Source of the DNA: Lepidostoma basale
Taxonomy: Eukaryota; Arthropoda; Insecta; Trichoptera; Lepidostomatidae
Reading direction: 5' to 3'
Assembly: GCA_022606425.2 (NCBI GenBank)
Contig: JAHDVF020001349.1
Location: forward strand, 372,001-436,000
Length of the DNA stretch: 64,000 nt
Made by a program: the position numbers and the translations under genes. The notes under the pieces are model-generated. The model made no database searches, had not been told where the DNA came from, and saw only the letters and a list, made by a program, of their open reading frames with translations. Shown in pieces: positions 8,560 through 18,155 of the stretch. Each line of letters begins with the position of its first letter. Position 1 is the stretch's first letter.

Positions 8560-8885
8560 TATTGTTAAGTTAAAATCAAATAAACGCGTATGGATTTCGA
8601 AGTTAAAAATATGACGAGCGTGCGTATTACGATATATAAATGTCGAGGAATGTAGATATGTCAGAATAGAGCAGTGTGGCCGTTCTCTTTGTAGGTACTT
8701 CATATTCACCAAATTTATTGTGAATTTCGTTTCTATTATTGTATTTTTTTTCTTTTGTGTTAATTTATCACTTGGCGTTTTATTCCTATGAATAATAAGT
8801 GTTAACGATGTGAATGGAGGACGAAATAGAGGTAGACTAAGAAAACGTGGCGCGATCAAATCAATTATTTTTTATTGTCGCCACG
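8560..8885 (+). pseudogene. Rearranged LINE-A debris
   Basis: 8600-8700 matches the LINE-A 3' end (ACGAGCGTGCGTATTACGA, then ATATGTCAGAATAGAG). 8795-8860 matches the segment that should precede it (GTTAACGATGTGAATGGA, GGTAGACTAAGAAAACGTGG). The order is swapped, so the copy was rearranged after insertion. Confidence 0.5.
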
Positions 8886-8957
8886 TGGAGTGTCGGTCCA
8901 TTATTATTAATTTTAAATATATTTGTTATAATCTTGAATATTCACAAGTAGATTTTT

Positions 8958-9526
8958 AAATGCTATTGAAAATTAATGGGATTCCAACACTGGATTGGCC
9001 CGGAAATAGCCCTGACCTAAACCCTATCGAGAACTTGTGGCATAAAATGGTAATTGAAATAAATAAACTGAAGCCTCCGTCAAAGGAAAACCTTAAAAAC
9101 TTCATCGAAGAAGTGTGATTAAAAAATTTATCGAAGACTACATACATAATTTGGTGAAATCTATGCCTAAACGTATTGAAGCAGTTATTAAAAAAAAAAT
9201 GAGGAACAAAAAAGTACTGACTTTGTTGGTTTTTGATAATTGTGAGTATTTAGTGTATTTTATTTTATTTGAAATAAATATGTGCTTATTTAAATTATGT
9301 GAACATTTTTAATTTTTGAGACAAAAAATCGAAAATCTACAAAATAAACTCTAAAATTAATAAAAAAAAAATTTTGATCCCTAAGAAGGCACTTTTCTTG
9401 CAGATCATCTTCAAACAGTGTTGCTTAATAATTTGGAGTGAAAAGCTATTAAGGAATCAGATTTTTTTTATATAATTACAAAAAACCGATATTTTCAGGG
9501 TGAAAAGATTTCTGTGCTCGATACTG
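8958..9526 (+). mobile_element. Tc1-like transposon 3' half
   Basis: Contains the end of a Tc1-type transposase and finishes at ATACTG followed by TA (9521-9528), so the terminal inverted repeat would begin CAGTATCGAGCACAG on the other strand, typical of Tc1 ends. The 5' half and left terminus were not found. Confidence 0.55.
8960..9312 (+). pseudogene. Tc1-like transposase C-terminus, frameshifted
   Basis: Frame 1 (8960-9118) reads LDWPGNSPDLNPIENLW and continues to IEEV and a stop. This is the third catalytic acidic position region, with E in NPIENLW (DD34E type). After a frameshift, 9115-9200 gives DYIHNLVKSMPKRIEAVIKK, the conserved Tc1 C-terminus. The first two catalytic D residues are missing with the 5' half, so it is inactive. 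Confidence 0.75.
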
Positions 9527-9529
9527 TAT

Positions 9530-10366
9530 TTCTAAGAGTATTGTGTTAAAAGCTTAGAGTGATCGGAGTAGTCTAACTATATTATTTCACAACCTTTACG
9601 TTGCTCCAAAAATTAAAAAATCAAAAGATACGACTTTCGATATGCACATTAATCAAACGGCAGGTTACAGCATTATAAGTTTTTTCCTAGTTTCCTCAAT
9701 GCTATTGAAATATTTAAACTCCAAAGATTGTAACGGGGAAGTTTCGTTCGCAAAATATGGACAGAGAGGATTAGGTTTTTTTAACTGAAAGGATTTTGTA
9801 TGGTGCAGGCATTGTTGAGGTAAGACTTCGTTAAAAAAACTTTAAACTCGTTTTTCTAAAAACTGTTTTTTTTCGGTCGGCGGCGGTGATTTCTCCGGAA
9901 CCACTGAACCGATCGTCATGAAGTTTTAACCACACATTCTACACAGTAATAGCTTTACCCTGAACTACAATTAAATCAAAATTTACATTTTTTTTTTAAC
10001 CAAAATCAGTGAAAAAAATAATCATATATATTTTTTTCTTTAAAATCTGCCATTTTGTTTTCTATAAATAAATATTAATTTCCTTATTTTGCGCTAGAGC
10101 CACTGATATACTGAAGCTAAAAAAAAATTTGTTTTTGTTTTAGATGAATCTTAATTGTGTTGTCAACGCCGCCAGCGATATACCAACTTTTTAAGGCATT
10201 CCGTTCGGCAGTTGTTGATGTTAATAAAAATGTTAAAATAAAAATAAAGTACAGATGTTTTTTTAAATGTTTTTCATAAGTGTATTCGTTGAGCTTAATA
10301 ACCTTTATATCAATATCTATAATAGTATTTTCATAAATAATAATAAAAATAGTATTTTTTTCGAGC
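9530..10366. other. Mostly unassigned, AT-rich
   Basis: 9885-9990 has a GC-richer phrase (TTTCTCCGGAACCACTGAAC, CGATCGTCATGAAG) that looks like an old dispersed repeat. At 10130-10190 a good acceptor (TTTTTGTTTTAG) precedes a 16-codon frame starting MNLNCVVNAASDIPTF. This is too short to call a gene. Confidence 0.3.
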
Positions 10367-10502
10367 GTCTAAACCAGTGATTCCCAAAGTGGTATATATA
10401 GACCCCTAGGGGTCTACGACAACTTGCAAGGGTTCCATGTCAGCGAAAAAAAAAATTGGGGGTCTATGAAATGAAAATGGGGGTCCACGATAGTGGATCT
10501 CA

Positions 10503-10785
10503 TGTCAATCAAATCAAATCAGTTTATGAACTCAAAAGACATTACAAAAAGGAAAATGTTTAAGGTTTATCTATTGAGTACAGGTAAAATATTATAAAAA
10601 TACAATATAGTCCCAGGAACGCATTAGAGATGGTTCGACATTAGGAAGACAAGATACTTTCTAAAGTCAAGAGTATTTGTCTCCTGAACGTACCTTCACT
10701 AATATGAAAGACGTCGATCTCCGAGGAGACCGCGTTCAGCAGACTAATTGCTCTTCCCACGGGTGTCACCGGAGGCCGGTTGGAT
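10503..10785 (-). mobile_element. Jockey-A 3' fragment
   Basis: Begins at the 3' tail, in complement repeated TTTGA units (ATCAAATCAAATCAG, 10507-10521), and covers the 3' UTR and last codons (complement of TTCAGGAGACAAATACTC). It is cut where an inverted-repeat unit starts at 10785. Confidence 0.65.
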
Positions 10786-10950
10786 GGTCGAAATCGTTGG
10801 CGATCCTTTTTTTAGCTCATTGGAAAAAATGTGCCGGACGAAACGTTTGGCGACCTTTTTTTTAGTTCATTTGGTAAAATCGAGTATCCGATCTTTGCCG
10901 AATGAGCTAAAAAAAAGTCGCCGAAACGTTTCGACCATCCGACAAAAAAT
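10785..10950. repeat. Inverted repeat unit inside hAT
   Basis: GGATGGTCGAAATCGTTGGCG (10783-10803) and the TTTTTTTAGCTCATTGG following it are mirrored at 10903-10942 (AATGAGCTAAAAAAAAGTCG, GAAACGTTTCGACCATCCG). A third related block lies between. It looks like a small foldback element, family unknown. Confidence 0.55.
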
Positions 10951-11004
10951 CCATTATCGTGGACTCCCATTTTCATGTCATAGACCCTCTTTTTTTTATT
11001 AATT

Positions 11005-11545
11005 AGAAATCAAATCAAATCAAATCAGTTTATTTCATCAACAGACATTACAAAATTGATTTTTAAGGCATCTATTGAGAACAGGTAAAATAATATATTA
11101 TACTCGTATATAGTATACTACCAGAAACGCATAAGAGATGGTTCAATATTAGGAAGACAGGATACTCTCCAGAGTTAAGAGTATTTGCCTTCTGAACGTA
11201 CTTTCACTAACATGAAAGACGTCGATCTCCGAGGAGACCGCGTTCAGCAGACTAATTGCTCTTCCCACCGGTGTCACCAGAGGCAGATTGGTTCTGGCGG
11301 CCGGTAGGTAAAACAATCTGTGCTGTCGCTGTCGGAGATATCTATCGGGGACAAAAAGCCGAACACCCTCCAGTACGGCCGAGTTCTCGAAGTATCCCCT
11401 AATTAATCTAAAGAAATGTGTAATTAGATGTCCATCTCTTCGAAGCTGTAGAGAATTGGTTCCGAGCATTCCCAAAAGAAATGCCGTGGGATAGAGCCAA
11501 GGATAGCTACCATACTCCCTCATGTAGAGATACCTCAGAAATTTT
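11005..11545 (-). pseudogene. Jockey-A RT C-terminal fragment
   Basis: Tail (AATCAAATC)n at 11009-11030. The frame at 11149-11523 encodes REYGSYPWLYPTAFLLGMLG, then LRQRQHRLFYLPAARTNLPL and VNAVSSEIDVFHVSEST-like residues. This is the region downstream of the RT thumb that ends the ORF2 product of this Jockey-like family. It is 5' truncated and resides in the hAT element. Confidence 0.7.
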
Positions 11546-11881
11546 TTCTGGTCAGAAAAGCAGTGGGTCTACACAAAATGGAAGAATTCGGCAAGGGGTC
11601 TACGGGACAAAAATGTTTGGGAACCTCTGGTCTAAACCATAATGATCCCTTAAGATAAGTGGTTTCGAACGAGATTTACGCCGCCTATCGCCATGCGTTG
11701 AGGAGACCAGGGCGGTGTTTTTTGGCTAAGGAAAATTTAAGGGGATGTTGAGAATCAACTATCGCCCCCTAGGTAATTCACGCTAAAGTTTGATAGATTC
11801 TATAATATAAAAAACATTATGTTTACCAAAGAGGAAGGCCATCAATTCTCTGCTCGAAAATGTAGGCTATCTCAAATGGCT

Positions 11882-12040
11882 AAGACGACCTTCGTGACAT
11901 AGTGGCATGAGCGCCATACCGAAGGTCCCGGGTTCGATTCCCCGCGATGGAAATGTAATTGTCACACTGTCTTTGGTCTGGTGTGACAATAAAACGAGAT
12001 GTATACAGTAATTGGATAACGTAACTAAATGTGTATTATC
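11882..12040 (+). mobile_element. SINE-1 copy
   Basis: ACGACCTTCGTGACATAGTGG (box A region), GGTTCGATTCCCCGCGATGG (box B), TGTCACACTGTCTTTGGTCTGG, then GTATACAGTAATTGG (long-form 3' module). The central body is deleted. Confidence 0.65.
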
Positions 12041-12462
12041 AATTGTTCTTAATGATTGTTTAAGAAACATTTACTTCTTTAATTCAATGTTTGGATGATT
12101 TGTATAATAAGACGATTTTCTACTTTATTCTAGTGTTATGTTGATTTCTCTGTAATATTATAATCGACGTATAGTTTAAATACCTCGTTTGAAACGTTCA
12201 AACTATGGAGATGTTTTTAAAATAATCTGCACGAAAAATTTATCCATGATTTTTTTTTAAAACCGCCTCTTTTGGAGTTCGTCAATAAATATAATTTAAT
12301 TATTTTTATTGATAATGAATGCCTTTTATGTTCACTAATTAAGAAAAAAATAAAAGTTTGATTATGACCAACGGTTATTTTTAAATATTTGTGAAATGTA
12401 TACTTATATCTGTATACGAATCCTGGATTTTCTCCTGTGGGTGGTTAATTCAATTTTTTTAA

Positions 12463-13083
12463 TTGTATCTCAATAGAGACGAAGACGCAAACTGGAAACC
12501 GAATATGAATGATCAAGGTGTTTACAGGACTTATGACCTGTCATTGGTTGGGTTAAGCGCACGCTTTATGTAATTACAACATTCCCCATTCCACCATTGT
12601 TATTATGATCATGCATGATACATTTTTGGAAGTTGTATATATACTCCAAATCCATACCTATCTTCACGTGTCAGTTCCTCTGAGTGATACTCCAGGCGAC
12701 TTCTAAAACAGTGCGCTAGGAGGCGGTAGCCTCTTCGCATTGTGTTAATAAAGTAGTTTGCTAAATGCTAAACAATCACTCTCCATAGATGGCGTTAGTG
12801 GGTGGATTGTATAGATTAATCTTAAAAAATTAATAAGTACAATCAAATCTACATAGATAGCTGAACTGGAACTGACACGTGAAGATAGGTATGGATTTGG
12901 AGTATGTATACAACTTCCAAAAATGTATCATGCATGATCATAATAACAATGGTGGAATGGGGAATGTTGTAATTACATAAAGCGTGCGCTTAACCCAACC
13001 AATGACAGGTCATAAGTCCTGTAAACACCTTGATCATCCATATTCGGTTTCCAGTTTGCGTCTTCGTCTCTATTGAGATACAA
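12463..13083. mobile_element. M1 element, complete, long inverted repeats
   Basis: Arms of about 220 bp begin TTGTATCTCAATAGAGACG and end with the complement (TCGTCTCTATTGAGATACAA), with TTAA at both outer ends (12459-12462 and 13084-13087). The middle (12690-12860) is unpaired. No reading frame, so a foldback MITE. The TTAA target is suggested by four copies, but some copies also share about 60 bp outside the TTAA (GTATACGAATCCTGGATTTT), so the true boundary may be wider. Confidence 0.65.
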
Positions 13084-13552
13084 TTAAAAATTTTAGGTTA
13101 TTTTTAAATTAATTTTTAAAACACCTGACCTCGATAAATTTCAAAAAACTTTGAATCGTTTTATTTAAAAAAAATTTCACTTTTGCATTTTTTAAGTGGT
13201 CGACAGGCCAAAAAATATTGGAAATCTAAGATTTAGATTAGTCTTTTGTATTTTTATGTAATTGATTATTGTTAATGATTAATATGAAACTTAAATGATT
13301 ATCGTGTGATGGTCTAGTACACTTCTCAATGGCTATCATTGTTTGGGATAACGTTGAAGGTCTGGGTAGTTGTTGCGAATACAATGGTAAACAAAAGATG
13401 AGAAATAAGTGCTTTCTTTCGTTCTTTGTGTTGCAGAGATGAATTATTTCCAAAATGGGGAAATAATACTTTTTTTTCTAGGTTCATAGTTTTAGAAATC
13501 GTACACAGTGGTGTAAAAATGATTAATATTTTAAATCTTTGAAATAATATGG

Positions 13553-14034
13553 AAACCGACCCTTATGTATGGAAGCGAAGCATGGAACTGGCAAAAGAAG
13601 GATGAAAGTAGAATAAATGCAGTAGAAACGAAATCTCTTAGACGAATGTGTGGATAGAGTGTCGAATGAAAATATAAGAAGTTTATGCGGTGCGAATGAT
13701 GGTGTCATGAACAAAATAATGAAAGGATCATTAAGATGGTTTGGACATATGGAAAGAATAAATGAAGAGAGAATAGTAAAAAAATTATATGTTAATGATG
13801 TAAATGGAACCATAAATAGAGGAAGACCGAGGAAAACGTGGCACGATTAAATAAATCAAATATTGAATGTCGGCCATGTGAGGAGTCAGAGAAATCGACG
13901 CGCGTGCATGACACGATGTATGAATGTTGAGGAAGCGAGAGAAATATGTCAGGAAAGAAAAGTGTGGCACTCCATTCTTTCTGCCTACCCCTTCGGGGAG
14001 ACGGCGTGATGGTTAGTTAGTTAGTTAGTTATCT
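13553..14034 (+). pseudogene. LINE-A 3' fragment
   Basis: Covers the C-terminal coding region: LMYGSEAWNWQ, then NENIRSLCGANDGVMNKIMK, SLRWFGHMERINEER, NRGRPRKTW, through the tail GGCGTGATGGTTAGTTAGTT. Frameshifts and stops interrupt it (13645, 13849). The WFGH and RGRP motifs are the conserved C-terminal module of RTE-like LINEs. Confidence 0.7.
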
Positions 14035-14077
14035 TTGAAATAAATATTTAAAAAAATTACTATAAATAAATTTTTAC

Positions 14078-14286
14078 GCAAAAAACAATTATCAAGTTCT
14101 AATACATCAAGATAAACTCTTTCTTCTTCGTCTTTATAGCATACGCCATGATAGTTCGCACATGTCTTATAAACTCTGACCTTGCTGTCAATTGCTTCCA
14201 GACCAGAATCTTCACACAGCACAGGATTTATTGACGGGTTCTCATAATTGGGTATAAAGGTTTTTATAGCTGCAGGTTCCAAATAT
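14078..14286 (-). CDS. Candidate internal host exon
   Basis: On the minus strand a CATCAG acceptor (14293-14287) and a TTGC|GTAAAA donor (14077-14072) bound a 209-bp open block. The peptide includes YLEPAAIKTFIPNYENPS, four cysteines (VLCEDSG, TCANYHGVC, LDNCF) and a charged DEEERVYLDVLEL stretch. Residue use is protein-like and it matches no other copy in the window. A caution: SKVRVYKTCA resembles SKVKIYKACVRP of LINE-D, so a LINE origin is possible. Product not recognised. Confidence 0.4.
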
Positions 14287-14459
14287 CTGATGCTCGAGTT
14301 TATCAAAAAAACTAAATTATTTCATTATCTCCATAATCATAAAAAATATTACTATTATGTTTATGGTATTTTCCAACCGCTTTCTCGGTTATTGTGTTTG
14401 GTTTCTAATAATAATACATTGAATATTTGTTCAATTAAAAATTTTTTTTTATTAAATTT

Positions 14460-14640
14460 TAAATTTACAACACTGTAGTTGTAATATGACTAATTTTTAG
14501 TGTAAACATGTTGAGAATGTCGCGACAGCTGTTTCACTAACCGATGTCGGCATCATCAGATGTTACTAACAACTACCTACATTATTTTTTTAAGTTTTTA
14601 AATAGTCAATATAGAGTTTTACGTCACCGTTTGAAATAAA
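14460..14640 (-). mobile_element. P7 arm
   Basis: In complement: CTGATGAT, a CCGACATCGG hairpin, TTAGT, GAAAC, AGCTGTCGCGAC. The core CTGATGA is canonical and ACAGCTGT is palindromic. Stem II has gained an unpaired TTAGT. Compare 25560-25640 and 41030-41272. Confidence 0.5.
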
Positions 14641-14644
14641 TTAA

Positions 14645-15450
14645 AACCTTACAATATTGAATATTGAAAGAAGGGTTGGGGAAGGCAATAAAGTGAATGG
14701 TGCACTTAAAGTTGTCATCGCAAACAAAAGCCTATCAAAAAAAGATAAAATGGCAGTGCACAGCGGTGTTCTTGTACCGATCCTTACGTATGGAACTGGC
14801 AAAATAATGATGGAAGTAGAATACATGCAGTAGAAATGAAGTCTCTTAGGCGAATGGGTAAAACTCTGTGTATGATAGAGTGTCGAATAAAAACATAAGT
14901 TGTGAATGCGGTGCGAATGATAATGTTATGAATAAAATAATGGAAGGATCATTAAGATGGTTTAGACACATGTAAACAATGAATGAAGAAAGAATGATAA
15001 ATTAAGTATATCTTAACGATATAAATGGAACAAGGAAAAGAGGAAAACCGAGGAAAACGTGACACGATCAAATAGATAATTCACGTGAAGAGTCGAAGAA
15101 ATCGACGCGCGTGCATGACACGATGTATGAATGTTGAGGAAGCGAGAGAAATATGTAAGAGTGAAAAGTGTGTCAGTACATTATTTTCGGAGAGAAGTCA
15201 GAATGATCAGTTAGTTTTTTTTTTTTTTTTTTAATATTGTAATAATGTAACGCTTAATGTGTACTAATTTTTATATTTAAATTGTATAAATATTTAATTA
15301 TTATATTTTTGGGACATATTTTACATTGCTAGAACATTGTCAAATGTAAAAAAAAATTAAAATTAAAAAAAGTCAGGAAAGAAAAGTGTGGCAGTCCATT
15401 CTTTCTGCCTACCCTTTCGAGGAGTCGGCGTGATGGTTAGTTAGTTAAAA
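14645..15450 (+). pseudogene. LINE-A copies, heavily decayed
   Basis: 14650-15210 follows the LINE-A frame (GAGNKVNGALKVVIANKS, LSKKDKMAVHSGVL, then MNKIMEGSLRWF) with many stops, and degenerates before its tail. 15365-15448 is a separate, better preserved tail (CAGTCCATTCTTTCTGCC to GGTTAGTTAGTT). AT-rich filler separates them. Confidence 0.6.
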
Positions 15451-15479
15451 AAAATTATGATAATAATATCAACAAAAAA

Positions 15480-15890
15480 AGACAGCATCATTCATCCAAT
15501 GGACAGGTTGGAATGTTGTCCTTTTAGAAGTATCTTTTGTTCAATATGTTTTGCGTTCAACCATTTAGAAATTATCTGAAATATTTTTATTTATCAAATT
15601 TAGTTAGAATCGATATGACGCATACCCCTAGCCTTTACACTATCTCTTGCCGAAACAAATAATATCTAGATGACTCACACATATTTTACATACGTGATAT
15701 ATGATTCGTCAGTTATCTTTTTCGAAAGACATATTTGATTATTACTATTAGTAATTTTTTATTATCAATTTATTGTTTATGATGACCTAAAGTTTAATTT
15801 GTTTTTTTTTAATGTATACAAATACTTGTAGACAAATGCTGGATTTTACCCATTGCGAGTTAATCATTTTTTAGGATTAATTGTATTTTT
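15480..15890. other. No recognised gene
   Basis: AT-rich. The last 80 bp (ATGTATACAAATACTTGTAG, GGATTTTACCCATTGCG) are the sequence that flanks M1 at 46310-46380, so this is repeat-derived. Confidence 0.4.
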
Positions 15891-15892
15891 TC

Positions 15893-16386
15893 GTTTATAT
15901 AAAGAATTTTGATAGATGTAAAAATAAATTTTTATTTTGTTCCAATGACAATTTGAATAAATTCTTCAATATTGTTTTTAAGTTCTTGCTGGTGTCGGTT
16001 TGTTTTAGTGCCTAATTACAGCTAATTAAAAAAAAACGGTGGATAGGTGGGACATAAATTAAAAAGACAATGTAAAATAGACAATATACAATGTGCACCA
16101 TCTAAATATAACATGATGTGTTAAATTATTTATATTGTGTTCTTTTATTTTATATCATTGTATTTTATATTCTTTGTTTTCGATTTATTTTGGGGATGTT
16201 TTGCGATTGAAGTGTGCGCGGGAGATGCCTATTGGTGGGGATGATGTTCGCAACCCATCACAACGCGTCTCCCGCGGGGCGAAAAGAGAAGGATGGAGTG
16301 CCGGATCGGTTAAAGTGTGACAGTCCATTCTTTCTGCCTACCCTTTAGGGGAGACGGCGTGATGGTTATTTAGTTAGTTAGTTAGT
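15893..16386 (+). mobile_element. Element B, long copy
   Basis: Starts with the complement of the antisense coding fragment (TTTGTTCCAATGACAATTTG), passes through the AT-rich body (ATATAACATGATGTGTTAAA) and the B block (GTGTGCGCGGGAGATGCC, 16213-16230), and ends GGCGTGATGG followed by TTAG repeats to 16386, where an M1 element is fused. Confidence 0.6.
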
Positions 16387-16676
16387 TTGTATCTTAATAG
16401 AGACGAAGATGTAAATTGTTACATATAATCGTATTAGATGGCGCTAGTGTAGATTGACCTAAAAAATGTGAAGTATTCTTATCATAGTACCATATATACA
16501 AGTTCTAAAAAATTGTCAGACGTGGTGGTCGTAAGAAGGGCGGAATGGGGAATATTGTTAACATAAAGCGATCGCTTAACCCAACCAATGACAGGTCATA
16601 AGTCCTGTAAACGCCTCGACCACTATATTCTGTTTCCAAAAAAAAAAATTACATCTTCGTCTCTATTGAGATACAA
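16387..16676. mobile_element. M1 element, internally deleted
   Basis: The right end is intact (GTCTCTATTGAGATACAA then TTAA). The left end (TTGTATCTTAATAGAGACG) begins inside the (GTTA)n tail of element B with no TTAA, suggesting insertion into, or repair through, the LINE tail. Confidence 0.6.
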
Positions 16677-16684
16677 TTAATACT

Positions 16685-16975
16685 TATATTTTAAGTGCGC
16701 CGTTTTGTAAAATCAATTACTCCAAGGGCGCACTAGAAAAAGACTGACCGAACAGTGCAATCTTTATTAGTTTCTTAAATTTAACGTCACTATCCTCATA
16801 CTTCATACTAAAATGGAGGCTATTCTACACCAACGGACCCGCAACGCTGAAAGCACGATCATAGAAACTTGCTTTATTGACTATGACTGGAATTGTTGTG
16901 TTGTTCACATTTGTTTCTACTGATCGGAGTGAACGTTGCCTTTCCGTCGGCATGGGTGCCACGTAGAATTACACT
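16685..16975 (-). pseudogene. CR1/L2-like LINE C-terminus
   Basis: The complement encodes NKASFYDRAFSVAGPLV, a stop, NSLHFSM, then KFKKLIK. This matches the common CR1/L2-type ending (YGDRAFSVAAPxLWNSLP, FKxxLKTHLF). The 3' UTR includes the CAAGGGCGC and GCGCCGTTTT words seen again at 25490, 31815 and 49775. Confidence 0.55.
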
Positions 16976-17039
16976 TCGTATTTTCACAATTTTTTACTTT
17001 CATTTATTCATTTTGTAATGATTTTGGTTAGTTTAAATC

Positions 17040-17145
17040 CCTTCCAATAATGAAAATGTAAAATATTCGAAACATGTCGTGAAAAATAACTCATAAGTAG
17101 AAAATACAGTGTTTTGATTTATAAAAAAATTCGTCAGAGTGTAAA
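17040..17145 (+). mobile_element. P2 fragment
   Basis: ATTCGAAACATGTCGTG followed by AAATAACTCATAAGTAGAAA and CAGTGTTTTGATT is the 3' half of a P2 arm. Confidence 0.45.
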
Positions 17146-17221
17146 TCTATTTATTCAAATCTGAATCCGCAATACAGAGTGAAGGCGAATCTATAAGAAA
17201 ATTAGACCACGTTTAGATAAA

Positions 17222-17825
17222 TAAAAATTCTTCTTCTTCTTCCTCTTAGTTAAGGTCGTATAGACCTGTTTGTGACGGTGAGTTGTCCTGGGATGATGAT
17301 GTCCAGCCATCTCTCCATCTTTTTGGCGGCCTTAATGGTAGTCTCTTGCTGCTTGGGTTTTCATCTTTAACAATTTTTGCAATTCTTGAATTCTCCATGC
17401 AGTCCACGTGGTCTCTGCAAAAGCGCCTTCTGCTTCTTCCAATCTCTGAGGGTTTTGCCTGCGATGGAGCGTAGGGTTCGCATTTCTGCAACTCTAATAA
17501 GGTTCTTAGTTCTATTTGTATCGGCTCTGATCTCTATTCCATACGTCATGATGGGACGAACGCATGCCTTGTATATCTTGACTTTACTTTCGGTTAGCAT
17601 GTATTTGTACTTCCATATGGTGTCGCGCAAGCAGCCAGCCACGGCTGTCGCTTTGTTGGTTTGTGCTCGCACTTCGTCATATAGGTCACTGTAGCTAAAG
17701 ATGTCTACACCTAGGTAAGTGAATCGCATGACTTGCTCAATGGGTGTGTTATCGATGATCAGTTTACATCTGAGCGGCTCTTTTGATATCGTTACGCATT
17801 TCGTTTTTTTAGTAGAAATCGACAT
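17222..17825 (-). pseudogene. LINE-D RT C-terminal region
   Basis: The frame 17825-17367 reads ISTKKTKCVTISKEPLRCKL, then YLGVDIFSYSDL, ESKVKIYKACVRPIMTYGIE and AEMRTLRSIAGKTLRD. A frameshift near 17480 leads to the second frame (17491-17246) with RLPLRPPKRWRDGWTSS and the stop. The order (KTKC, YLGV, Y-x-C-VRP-x-x-TYG, RSIAG, RPPKRW) is typical of an RTE-like LINE terminus. The 3' tail is GAA repeats (17229-17243 in complement). Confidence 0.7.
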
Positions 17826-17829
17826 GTTA

Positions 17830-18150
17830 TATTTTTAGATGTAAGGTTAAATTTGTAGAGTCTCTAATCTATCTAAATGAAAATTGTACTGTAAAAATAT
17901 GCATTTACAATGGTGTATTTACAATTTTTTTGTATTATTAAATCATATTAATAACGATGTTGCCAAACTTTTCGTCAAGTATGTAAGAAAATATCATATC
18001 ATACAAAATTATCATTGTTTATTTCATTGTCCAAATATTTACTTCAGTATACTATAGTGCATTCCTGAATCAAAACTTTACGAACTTTGGAACTCTGTGA
18101 TAACAAAATACTACGCGGCGTGTAATATGCAGATATTAAAAATTTATTCA
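17830..18150. other. No recognised feature
   Basis: AT-rich sequence between two LINEs; no repeat signature recognised. Confidence 0.4.
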
Positions 18151-18155
18151 ATTTA

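Larger units (their letters stand above)
10375..11629. mobile_element. hAT element with 8-bp TSD, nested cargo
   Basis: The ends CAGTGATTCCCAAA (10375-10388) and TTTGGGAACCTCTG (11616-11629) are inverted repeats of hAT type. They are flanked by a perfect 8-bp duplication, GTCTAAAC (10367-10374 and 11630-11637). Subterminal blocks (GGGTCTATGAAATGAAAATG and its complement near 10968-10988) are also inverted. No transposase is present: the interior is two Jockey-A fragments and a small inverted repeat. Confidence 0.8.

Noticed and set aside
9780..9830. Micro-exon GCATTGTTGAG between CAG and GTAAGA
   Set aside because: The splice-like words are good, but an 11-bp exon cannot be supported without transcripts.
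17283..17694. Plus-strand ORFs of 63 and 105 codons
   Set aside because: Antisense to LINE-D, whose minus-strand frame has clear RT C-terminal motifs.
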